Shown: positions 15,857 through 22,488 of the stretch, in pieces
Numbering within the stretch: the stretch's first letter is position 1
Layout: each line of letters begins with the position of its first letter
DNA from: Actinomycetes bacterium
GTDB taxonomy: Bacteria > Actinomycetota > Acidimicrobiia > Acidimicrobiales > Palsa-688
Assembly (NCBI GenBank): GCA_021811865.1
Contig: JAKAQB010000059.1
Location: 1-23,124 of the forward strand
DNA length: 23,124 nt
Reading direction: 5' to 3'
Made by a program: the position numbers and the translations under genes
The notes under the pieces: generated by a model
Told to the model about the DNA's origin: nothing
Database searches by the model: none
Seen by the model: only the letters and a program-made list of their open reading frames with translations

Positions 15857-15876
15857 TTTCCGGGCATTTCCGGGCA
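15857..15876. repeat. 10-bp tandem repeat after qcrB
   Basis: TTTCCGGGCA occurs twice exactly (15857-15866, 15867-15876), followed by TTTCCC. The convergent gap 15818-16011 around it has no gene. It also has CAACCGCGCGC-like repeats and a weak CCCAG/CTGGG hairpin near 15880, without a T-run. No convincing terminator was found. Confidence 0.85.
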
Positions 15877-16011
15877 TTTCCCAGGTCGTCTGGGGGCCGT
15901 CTCGGAGGCAAACCGCGCGCACGAAGGCCAACCGCGCGCAGAGACGACGGAATGCCGGCGCCTGTGCGCGCGCTTCGGTGCTGCGCGCGCGGATCGGCTG
16001 CGCGGCCCGCT

Positions 16012-16893
16012 CTACGGTCCCCCCGGGGGGATCCCGGCGCGGGGCGCGTCGGGTTCGAAGCGGCTCAGCCCGACGACGGTGGCGATCACCACCGCCAGAC
16101 CGACGAGCTCGCTGGTGACGGCGAAGACCGTATGGCGGAACGGCTCGTCGAAGACGGCTGCTCCGATTGCCAGGCTCACCAGCGGGTTGATGGTGGAGGA
16201 CGCCGGCAGGCTGTAGCGGAGCGGGGCGGCGCGAAAGGCGAGCTGGTTGAGCACGACGCCACACGCACCGGCGAGCCCGAGACCCCACAGCGGCCAGTTG
16301 CCGACCGTGGCGAGCGGGCCGGCTGTGGCCAACTCGCCGGTGACCACCTTCAGCAACGCTGCCACAGCGGCGAAGGCCACCCCCGACCCGAACCCGAGGA
16401 TGGTTGCTGACCGGCGCCCCGACGAGCGCAGCCCGAGCACCACAGCGGTGGTGACGGCGGCAATGACCGCTGTGACCGAGATGATGGTCGGGAGCGAGTC
16501 CGGCGGGCTCGACGGACCGTTCGCGGGCGTGGCAGCCAGCAGGAAGACGGCCAGGCCGGCGGCGAGGGCGCCGGCCCACAGCAGCTCGGTGCGCCGTGGC
16601 CGCTGCCGCTCCAGCAGCCGCCGCACCGGCAGGGCGAACACGAGGCCGGTGACGAGCAGTGGCTGGACCAGCGTCAGTGGGCCGGCGTGCACGGCCAGCG
16701 CGTGCAAGCCGAACCCGGCCAGCTCGGTCACCATCCCGGCGACCCACATCGGGTGCTGGGCGTTCCGGGCGACGAAGCGGGCGTGCCCGACACCAGCGCC
16801 GCGACCGGCCAGGCCGGCGCTGCGGTGCAGCAGGGCGGTGGCCACCGCGAACAGCGCCGCCGCCGACAGGGCGGCGACGGTGGGCACAACCAT
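16012..16893 (-). CDS. DMT/EamA-like transporter, about ten membrane spans
   Basis: The 293-residue protein is almost entirely hydrophobic. It has paired repeats of about five helices each, a conserved-looking LALAVHAGPLTLVQPLLVTGLVFALPV-like segment in the first half, and RAAPLRYSLPASSTINPLVSLAIGAAVFDEP in the second half. The second matches the usual DMT pattern (PL..S.P....NP..S...G...F.E). The DMT superfamily exports or imports small metabolites, and some distant members carry magnesium; the substrate here is unknown. The start is ATG 16893. It is convergent with qcrB and lies downstream of the SRPBCC-like gene on the same strand, separated by 96 bases with a hairpin, so it may be independently transcribed. 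Confidence 0.85.
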   Translation of the reverse strand: MVVPTVAALSAAALFAVATALLHRSAGLAGRGAGVGHARFVARNAQHPMWVAGMVTELAGFGLHALAVHAGPLTLVQPLLVTGLVFALPVRRLLERQRPRRTELLWAGALAAGLAVFLLAATPANGPSSPPDSLPTIISVTAVIAAVTTAVVLGLRSSGRRSATILGFGSGVAFAAVAALLKVVTGELATAGPLATVGNWPLWGLGLAGACGVVLNQLAFRAAPLRYSLPASSTINPLVSLAIGAAVFDEPFRHTVFAVTSELVGLAVVIATVVGLSRFEPDAPRAGIPPGGP

Positions 16894-16965
16894 CAGCTGG
16901 CCGTTCGCAGTACGCGAAGCCGAGTCGTGCCGCTGCGCACCTGGTAGACGCTACCGGTCGATCTT

Positions 16966-16986
16966 CGCCGCCGATGACCGGCGGCG
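16966..16986 (-). terminator. candidate hairpin terminator after the SRPBCC-like gene
   Basis: CGCCGCC (16966-16972) pairs perfectly with GGCGGCG (16980-16986) around a seven-base loop. It starts three bases after the stop codon of the gene read from the right. There is no T-tract, so it would be a GC-hairpin, U-less type of terminator or only an mRNA 3'-end stabiliser. Confidence 0.4.
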
Positions 16987-16989
16987 GCG

Positions 16990-17499
16990 CTATCCGGGCA
17001 CGGATGGGCCGCCGGGTGAGGGCGACTCCCCTTCGTCGAGGCGCTTGGCGAGGTCGGCAAGGAAGGCGTGGATGGTGGCTTCGGCGATCCGGTGGAGGAC
17101 GAGGCGGTCCACGCCCCGCCCGACGCTGCCACCCGGGGGGGCGTAGCGGCCCCGGAGGGTCAGCTGGGTGCGCTCGAGGCCGGCGGGGCGGATCTCGAGG
17201 TCGGCGTCGAGCTCGGGGAACAGCGGCAGGACCCCGGTGGCGCGCCAGGTGAACGCCAGCAGGGTCGTGTCACCGTGCCTGCGGGTCGGGCCGGGCTGGA
17301 TCTCGACGGTCTTGGTGAGCACGGTGGCGGCGCGCCCTGGTCCGACCCGTCCGCGTAGGTGGACCGCGTCTTCGCCGACCTCGGCCAGCGACTCGCCGAG
17401 GAGCCTGACTCCCCCCGAGCTCAACGCGGCGGTGACCTCCTCCACGGGGCGGGGTATGATCACCAGCTCCTCTACGAACACCGGGTCGGCTCCCGGCAT
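16990..17499 (-). CDS. SRPBCC-like small protein
   Basis: The 169-residue product from ATG 17499 begins MPGADPVFVEELVIIPRPVEEV. It shows the strand-helix start and long C-terminal helix (RIAEATIHAFLADLAKRLDE) typical of the SRPBCC/START-like fold, a hydrophobic ligand cavity family that includes polyketide cyclases and coenzyme Q-binding proteins. The ligand is unknown. The open frame continues upstream to 17895 but would overlap the Rrf2 gene. The start is uncertain: the good AAGGAG sits before another ATG (17516) in a different frame. Its second half resembles the C-terminal domain of the Rrf2 regulator next door (shared TW, LEV/LEI, R..L..G...PP and final Leu-rich helix). Confidence 0.72.
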   Translation of the reverse strand: MPGADPVFVEELVIIPRPVEEVTAALSSGGVRLLGESLAEVGEDAVHLRGRVGPGRAATVLTKTVEIQPGPTRRHGDTTLLAFTWRATGVLPLFPELDADLEIRPAGLERTQLTLRGRYAPPGGSVGRGVDRLVLHRIAEATIHAFLADLAKRLDEGESPSPGGPSVPG

Positions 17500-17516
17500 G
17501 TCGGGGCGGTGTGCAT
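17472..17516 (-). other. 14-codon ORF with strong Shine-Dalgarno overlapping the SRPBCC-like gene start
   Basis: AAGGAG lies about six bases before ATG 17516. This opens MHTAPTCREPTRCS and stops at TAG 17472-17474, inside the 5' end of the SRPBCC-like gene in another frame. The main gene's own ATG (17499) lies within it and lacks a well-placed Shine-Dalgarno. It may be a leader peptide that couples translation, or a sign of a frameshift or base-call error near the start. Confidence 0.4.
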
Positions 17517-17650
17517 GGGGTGCTCCTTCCCTGGGTGGAGCGGGGACGGGGGCGCTGCGGCGCGGCGCCTGCTGGCCAAGGTAACGGTTGATGAGTGCAG
17601 GGGGGTAGGGAACAAGGTCCCAACTCCAGGTCGCGGGCGGAGCGGCCGTC

Positions 17651-18592
17651 TCAGGAGACGCGGGTGGATCGCGCCGGGGCGGGGTCCTCCGCCAGCCGGG
17701 CGAGGCGGCGCAGCAGGGCACGCAGCATCGCTCGCGCCGGGTCCTCGGGTGCCTCCCCGAACAGCGGCGGCGGGCGCAGCAGCCCGCTGCAGCGCAGCTC
17801 GCAGCGGTGCGTGTCGACGGCGGCGACCTCGAGGGTTCCTTCGAAGCGCGAGTCGGGGGCGTCGGGGGCGCGTGTGCACTCCCAGGTGAGCGCACCCGTC
17901 GATGACGCCCGATCGAGGTCGATCATGGCGACGATCTCCTCCGGCCGCGGCGACCACATGCCCACCGGCCCGGGGGGGCCGGCAGGGGGGCCGGCAGGGG
18001 CGGCGACCTGGTAGGAGTCCGCCAGCGCGTCGGGTAGCCGAGGCTCGAGCCGGGGGAGGAGCTCGACCAACGCGGCGGCGGGCACCTCGACGTGGACGGT
18101 GTCGTCCAGCGCGACGGTGCGGCCGCCGGCGCGGTGGGAGTCGGGGGGCGCCACCCGGGCACCGCTCTCGAGGTCGGAGTCGCTCGCCGCCAGGTCGGCG
18201 AGCGAGGCGTCAGCGAGCGATGCACGGAAGGCGGCCGTGGCGGCGCTCCAGGTGTCGTGGAGCGGGCAGATCCTGTCCCAGCGACACGGCCCGTCACCCA
18301 GGGTGCAGCGCTCGGCGCGCACCGGCCCTTCGCCGGCTTCGACCACCTCGAGCAGCGAGATGTCCTCCGGGGCCCGGGTGAGGCTGTACCCGCCGGCCCT
18401 TCCGGCCCTCGAGGTCGCCAGGCCGGCGCGCACGAGGTCGGCGAGGATCTGGGAGGCGAAGGTCGGCGGCACGGCCATCTCCGCCACGACCTCACGGATC
18501 TTGCGGGGCTGGCCGGACGGGAAGGACCTCGCGAGGGCGAGGGCAGAGCGGACCACGTAGTCACCCCGCCGGGTCAGTGTCAGGTTCACCAC
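17651..18592 (-). CDS. Rrf2-family Fe-S regulator with an extra C-terminal domain
   Basis: The 313-residue protein is about twice the usual Rrf2 length. Residues 1-85 form the winged helix (MVNLTLTRRGDYVVRSALALA, then TFASQILADLVRAGLATSRAGRAGGYSL). C96, C103 and C109 (CTLGDGPC, then CRWDRIC) match the three cysteines that hold a 2Fe-2S or 4Fe-4S cluster in IscR/NsrR-type sensors of Fe-S status or nitric oxide. Residues about 155-305 form a second domain resembling the SRPBCC-like protein encoded just downstream. The start is GTG 18592 or the adjacent GTG 18589. A TATACT box five bases upstream implies a leaderless mRNA. It is divergent from the redox genes it probably controls. Confidence 0.88.
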   Translation of the reverse strand: MVNLTLTRRGDYVVRSALALARSFPSGQPRKIREVVAEMAVPPTFASQILADLVRAGLATSRAGRAGGYSLTRAPEDISLLEVVEAGEGPVRAERCTLGDGPCRWDRICPLHDTWSAATAAFRASLADASLADLAASDSDLESGARVAPPDSHRAGGRTVALDDTVHVEVPAAALVELLPRLEPRLPDALADSYQVAAPAGPPAGPPGPVGMWSPRPEEIVAMIDLDRASSTGALTWECTRAPDAPDSRFEGTLEVAAVDTHRCELRCSGLLRPPPLFGEAPEDPARAMLRALLRRLARLAEDPAPARSTRVS

Positions 18593-18601
18593 CTAAGTAT
18601 A
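18590..18601. promoter_or_regulatory. operator-like element and -10 box at the Rrf2 gene start
   Basis: ACCTAAGTATA (18591-18601) repeats the element at 18627-18637 with one change. Read on the minus strand its end is TATACT (18601-18596), a good -10 box. TTCAGC (18624-18619) lies 17 bases upstream as a weak -35. The start codon GTG 18592-18590 follows within four bases, so transcription would begin at or next to the start codon. Binding here by the regulator would shut off its own gene. Confidence 0.55.
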
Positions 18602-18610
18602 TCCCCGGAC

Positions 18611-18639
18611 TTGACGTCGCTGAAGTACCTAGGTATAGT
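18611..18639 (+). promoter_or_regulatory. sigma70-type promoter with palindromic operator for the redox operon
   Basis: TTGACG (18611-18616) and TATAGT (18634-18639) are separated by exactly 17 bases, a near-consensus housekeeping promoter. The perfect palindrome TACCTAGGTA (18626-18635) covers the end of the spacer and the first bases of the -10. ACCTAGGTATA (18627-18637) matches the element over the divergent Rrf2 start. The layout fits repression by the Rrf2 regulator when its cluster is intact. The transcript should start near 18646, leaving a leader of about 50 bases. Confidence 0.72.
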
Positions 18640-18667
18640 TCCTGTATCGGAAGACTCTACGTAGGCA

Positions 18668-18700
18668 ATGAGACTAGAGAAAGTGGGGTGCCGCCCGTGA
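18668..18700 (+). other. 10-codon upstream ORF ending on the polyferredoxin start codon
   Basis: ATG 18668 opens MRLEKVGCRP and stops at TGA 18698-18700, which overlaps the GTG start of the next gene as GTGA. It lies inside the predicted mRNA leader. AGG (18663-18665) just upstream is a very weak Shine-Dalgarno. It could couple translation in the same way as the operon junctions elsewhere in the window. Confidence 0.35.
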
Positions 18701-20253
18701 CGATCCTGGAAGAGGGCGCACAGCCGGTCGTACGAACCGACGCCGACCCGGTCGGAGTCGCCGTACACCTGCGACCACCGGTGCGGTCGCACTTGGAGGA
18801 GCGGTTCGGCCCGACCGACCCGCCCCGGATGCTCGACGTGGCTCGCCACCCAAGGGTGGCTCGTCTCCTGCGGAGCCGGAAATTCCAGTTCGCGTTGATC
18901 CTGCCCAACCAGATCGTGTTCTGGGTCGTGATCTTCGCTGGCGTGCTCGGCACCGTCGTCCCCGGGCTCAACTTCGGCACCGCCATCACCTGGTACGTGT
19001 GGTTCTGCCTGGTGTTCGTGATGATGGTGGTGGTTGGCAGGGCATGGTGTGTCATGTGCCCCTTCGGCGGGTTCGCCGAGTGGATCCAACGGCGGACCTT
19101 GTGGGGACGGGCGCAACGGCGCCTCGGTCTCGGCCTCAAGCTGCCGGAGTCGGTCGCCCAGTACGGGTTCCTCTCCTCCGTCGTCGCCTTTCTCCTCCTG
19201 ACCTGGATCGAGGAGTACTTCAACATCGCCGGGCCCGGCGACCCGATCGCCACGAGCATCATGGTCATCGGCATCGTCACCAGTGCCCTGGCGTTCTTCC
19301 TCGTGTTCGAGCGGCGGACGTTCTGCCGCTACTTCTGCCCGCTCTCGGCGCTCATCGGCACGGTCGGCGCCATGGGCTCGGTCGCCGGCTTCCGGACGCG
19401 TGACCGCGAGGCTTGCATCAGCTGCCCCACCAAGGACTGCATGCGCGGCGGCGAGGAGGGCTACGGCTGCCCGTGGTACACCTGGCCGGGCAGCGCCGAC
19501 TCCAACCTGTCGTGCGGGCTGTGCAGCGAGTGCTACAAGTCCTGCCCGAGCGGCAACGTCGGGCTGTACCTGCAGCCGCCGCTCACCTCTGTCATCGCGC
19601 CGACCCGCCGGCGGGCCGACGTGGCATGGGCGGTGGCCATCCTCTGGGGGCTGGTCGTCTACCAGCAGGTCAACGCCACGAGCGTCTTCGCCACCGTCGA
19701 CGGCTGGTTGAACCGGCACATCGGCGTCGGCTACCCGAACCCCGTCGACTACATCGGCATCATCGCGGGGGTCGCGGTCCTCACCGCCGGGCTCGTCGCC
19801 CTGCTCGGGCGGGCCACGCGCCACCCCGACCTGCCGAGCGGCAAGGGGCGGTTCCTCGAGCGGACCAGCCCGTTCCGCAGCTACTTCCTGCCGGTGATGT
19901 ACGGCATCATCCCGGTCGTGGGCGCCGACTACTTCGCCCGCCAGCTGCCGAAGTTCCTGGCCCATGCCCCCCGGGTCGTGCCGGCCGCGGGGCACCTCGC
20001 CGGGCTCGGTTCGACACACTCCGGCCTCTACACGCTCCGCCTCGCCAACAACCCCACCATCGTCGCCGTCCAGGTGGCGGTGATGGCCGCCGGCACCCTG
20101 GCGTCCATCTGGACGATGTGGCGGATCTCCGGCCGGGAGTTGGTACCTGTCGCTGCCCGCCCGCTCACCGCCCGGTTCGCAGCCGTGGCGCTGCCGGTGG
20201 CCTTCGGCCTCGCTGCCAGCCTGCTCTACGTCATCATGCACGCCGCCCAATAG
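18697..20253 (+). CDS. membrane polyferredoxin (NapH/NosR/CcoG-like 4Fe-4S protein)
   Basis: The 518-residue product starts at GTG 18697 (GTG 18688 is an alternative). It has about seven membrane segments: near 65-85, 95-113, 157-170, 185-204, then at about 336-356, 375-400 and near the C-terminus. Cysteine motifs are CVMCP (118-121) and CRYFCP (210-214), the paired CxxCP-type motifs of the NapH/NosR family. C240, C243, C248 and C258 follow, then a classical CGLCSECYKSCP (C273, C276, C279, C283), giving at least one and probably two 4Fe-4S clusters. Such proteins pass electrons across or along the membrane between quinones and low-potential carriers. Its partner is probably the NAD(P)H/ferredoxin/flavodoxin fusion encoded eight bases downstream. 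No catalytic domain is present. Confidence 0.88.
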   Translation: MTILEEGAQPVVRTDADPVGVAVHLRPPVRSHLEERFGPTDPPRMLDVARHPRVARLLRSRKFQFALILPNQIVFWVVIFAGVLGTVVPGLNFGTAITWYVWFCLVFVMMVVVGRAWCVMCPFGGFAEWIQRRTLWGRAQRRLGLGLKLPESVAQYGFLSSVVAFLLLTWIEEYFNIAGPGDPIATSIMVIGIVTSALAFFLVFERRTFCRYFCPLSALIGTVGAMGSVAGFRTRDREACISCPTKDCMRGGEEGYGCPWYTWPGSADSNLSCGLCSECYKSCPSGNVGLYLQPPLTSVIAPTRRRADVAWAVAILWGLVVYQQVNATSVFATVDGWLNRHIGVGYPNPVDYIGIIAGVAVLTAGLVALLGRATRHPDLPSGKGRFLERTSPFRSYFLPVMYGIIPVVGADYFARQLPKFLAHAPRVVPAAGHLAGLGSTHSGLYTLRLANNPTIVAVQVAVMAAGTLASIWTMWRISGRELVPVAARPLTARFAAVALPVAFGLAASLLYVIMHAAQ

Positions 20254-20261
20254 GAGCCCCG

Positions 20262-22487
20262 ATGACCGCCACCTCCATCACCGCCCCGTCCACGGACGCC
20301 CCGGCCGAGGCGCTCCACGTCGATGTGCTCACGGACCGCTGCGCCGGATGCCAGGAGTGCGTGGTGCGCTGCCCCACCGGCGCGCTCACCCTGGAGCCCG
20401 GCAGCTGGACCGCCGTCGCCGACGACGCCCTTTGCGTCGGGTGCCGCCAATGCGTTCGGACCTGCCCATTCGCAGCGATCACCGTCTCGGGGCCGATGCT
20501 CGCCGGCGAGCGGGTCGCCACCGGTGTCCACTCTCCCCCGTCCCTGCTCGGTGACCTCGGCGAGACCCGCACCGGGCTCTTCGGCGAGGCCGACGCCCTG
20601 GCCGAGGCGAACCGCTGCCTTTCCTGCCCGGATCCCACCTGCGTGCGGGGCTGCCCCGCTCACAATGACATCCCCGCCTTCATCACCGCTGTGCGGGAAG
20701 CCGACCTGGCGCGAGCGCACCGGATCATCCGGCGGACGAGCTTCCTTCCCGACGTCTGCTCCCGCGTCTGCGACCAGGCGCTGCAGTGCGAGGGGGCGTG
20801 CACATGGTCGCTCGCCGGCGGTACGCCCGTCGCCATCGGCGCGCTCGAGCGCTACATCGCAGACACGGCGCCGTTGCCGCCGCTCGAGGCGGAGGACGAC
20901 ACCGGTGCCGATATGGCCGTCGTCGTCGTCGGTTCCGGGCCTGCAGGCGCCGGGGCCGCTTTCGAGCTGGTCCGATCGGGAGCGTCGGTGACCGTGCTGG
21001 AGGCTCGGGACCGCCCTGGCGGGCTGCTCGACTGGGGCATCCCCGCCTTCACCCTCCCTGCCGATGTGGCCCGCCGTCCTTGGGAGGACCTGCTGGCCGC
21101 AGGCGTCGAAGTCCGTTGCGGGGTGGAGGTGACCGCCGCCGACATCGACGAGCTGCTCGGCTCCTACGACGCGGTGATCCTCGCGCACGGCGCCGGCCTC
21201 CCCCTCAGGCTCCCGGTCCCCGGAGCGGACCTGGACGGGGTGTGCGACGCGACCCAGTTCCTGCAGGACGCCCAAGCGGCCCTCGAGCGGGGCGAGCCGT
21301 CGCAGTTCCTCCCGTCACCAGAAGACGACGCCGAGCCGCCGACAGTCCTCGTCGTCGGTGCTGGCAACACCGCGATGGACGTCGCCCGCCTCACCCGGCG
21401 CCTCGGGGCACGGGCCATATGCGTCGACTGGCTGGACCGTCGCTTCGCCCCCGTCCGGCCCGACGAGCTGGCCGAAGCCGCCGAGGAGGGTGTCGACATC
21501 CGCTTCCTCACAACAGTGCAGTGCCTCGAGGGCGCCGACGGCCGGGTGACGACCGCGGTGCTCGACGAGACAGCCCAGTCCGACGCGGCGTCCAAGCCGA
21601 AGACGGTGCGCCGTGCCGCCCAGCGGGAGGCCGTCGACCTGGTCGTGATGGCCATGGGCTACCGCGCCGACCCCGCCTTGTCCGGGCGGCCGCCGGTCGC
21701 CCGGCGGGCGACCGGCCTGCCGAGCCGCCGGGTGCAAGCGAGCGGCCTGCTCGCCGCCGGCGCACCGGCCTTCGCCCGCCACCAGCCGATCGGCCAGCTG
21801 GTCCTCGGGCGCGCGACCGCCGAGATCATTGCCGGCATGGGCATCCGTGACCGGCTCTTCGTCGCCGGCGACGCACTGGTCGGGCCGTCGACGGTGGTCG
21901 AGGCCATGGCCCAGGGCCGCCGCGCGGCGCGGGCCGCCCTCGAACGCCGCGTGCATCGCCCCGACCGGGTGCCGGCGGGCGTCGAGCCGCGGGTCCTCGT
22001 GACCTGGGAGAGCAGGGGCGGCCACACCGAAGCCGTCGGGCGCGAGCTCGCCGAGGTGTTGAGCCGGCGGAATGCCCAGGTGCGCACCCTGCCCCTCCGC
22101 GACGTCACGCTCACCGACCTCGCGGCCGCCGACCTAGTCGTGCTCGGCACCTGGGTCGAGGGCTTCGTAGTCGCCGGCGTCCGACCCGCTCGTGCCACGA
22201 CGGCCTGGCTGCGTCAGCTGCCTGGACTGGGGGCAACCCAGTTCGCCATCTACTGCACCTACGCCGTCGACCCGAAGGGAGCGCTCGACCGGCTCCGTCA
22301 GGACGTCGTAGCCAAGGGCGGACGGGTCGTTGCCGAAGGAGCGTTTGGCCGGCGCCGCCGGCGGGGCGACGTCGAGATCTTCACCGACCGGCTCCTCGGT
22401 GGTCTCGGGGCCGGCGGGGGTGTCGCCGGCGGGGGCCAGGCACCGGGGTCGGTCGTCGGCTCCCATCCCATCAGCGCGGCCTCCTGA
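20262..22487 (+). CDS. ferredoxin / GltD-like NAD(P)H oxidoreductase / flavodoxin fusion
   Basis: The 741-residue protein joins three redox modules. Residues 20-75 are a two-cluster ferredoxin (C27, C30, C33, C37 and C58, C61, C64, C68). Residues about 110-560 are like the glutamate synthase small subunit: two more Fe-S motifs (C119, C122, C127, C131 and C166, C170, C176, C180), an FAD fold (VVGSGPAG, 223-229) and a NAD(P)H fold (GAGNTA, 366-371). Residues about 577-715 are a flavodoxin-like FMN domain (VLVTWESRGGHTE). After the NAD(P)H fold the usual VYRR phosphate-binding sequence reads VDWLDRR, so NADH may be favoured. There is no glutamate synthase large subunit nearby. The ATG follows TAGGAG, which includes the stop of the upstream gene. 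Role inferred: electron transfer between NAD(P)H and the membrane polyferredoxin. Confidence 0.9.
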   Translation: MTATSITAPSTDAPAEALHVDVLTDRCAGCQECVVRCPTGALTLEPGSWTAVADDALCVGCRQCVRTCPFAAITVSGPMLAGERVATGVHSPPSLLGDLGETRTGLFGEADALAEANRCLSCPDPTCVRGCPAHNDIPAFITAVREADLARAHRIIRRTSFLPDVCSRVCDQALQCEGACTWSLAGGTPVAIGALERYIADTAPLPPLEAEDDTGADMAVVVVGSGPAGAGAAFELVRSGASVTVLEARDRPGGLLDWGIPAFTLPADVARRPWEDLLAAGVEVRCGVEVTAADIDELLGSYDAVILAHGAGLPLRLPVPGADLDGVCDATQFLQDAQAALERGEPSQFLPSPEDDAEPPTVLVVGAGNTAMDVARLTRRLGARAICVDWLDRRFAPVRPDELAEAAEEGVDIRFLTTVQCLEGADGRVTTAVLDETAQSDAASKPKTVRRAAQREAVDLVVMAMGYRADPALSGRPPVARRATGLPSRRVQASGLLAAGAPAFARHQPIGQLVLGRATAEIIAGMGIRDRLFVAGDALVGPSTVVEAMAQGRRAARAALERRVHRPDRVPAGVEPRVLVTWESRGGHTEAVGRELAEVLSRRNAQVRTLPLRDVTLTDLAAADLVVLGTWVEGFVVAGVRPARATTAWLRQLPGLGATQFAIYCTYAVDPKGALDRLRQDVVAKGGRVVAEGAFGRRRRRGDVEIFTDRLLGGLGAGGGVAGGGQAPGSVVGSHPISAAS

Positions 22488-22488
22488 G

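Noticed and set aside
15880..15895. CCCAG/CTGGG hairpin after qcrB as a terminator
   Set aside because: The stem is five pairs with no T-run; too weak to call.
20262..22487. Glutamate synthase small subunit (gltD)
   Set aside because: The middle part is GltD-like, but no large subunit is nearby, and the added ferredoxin and flavodoxin domains point to a different electron transfer role.
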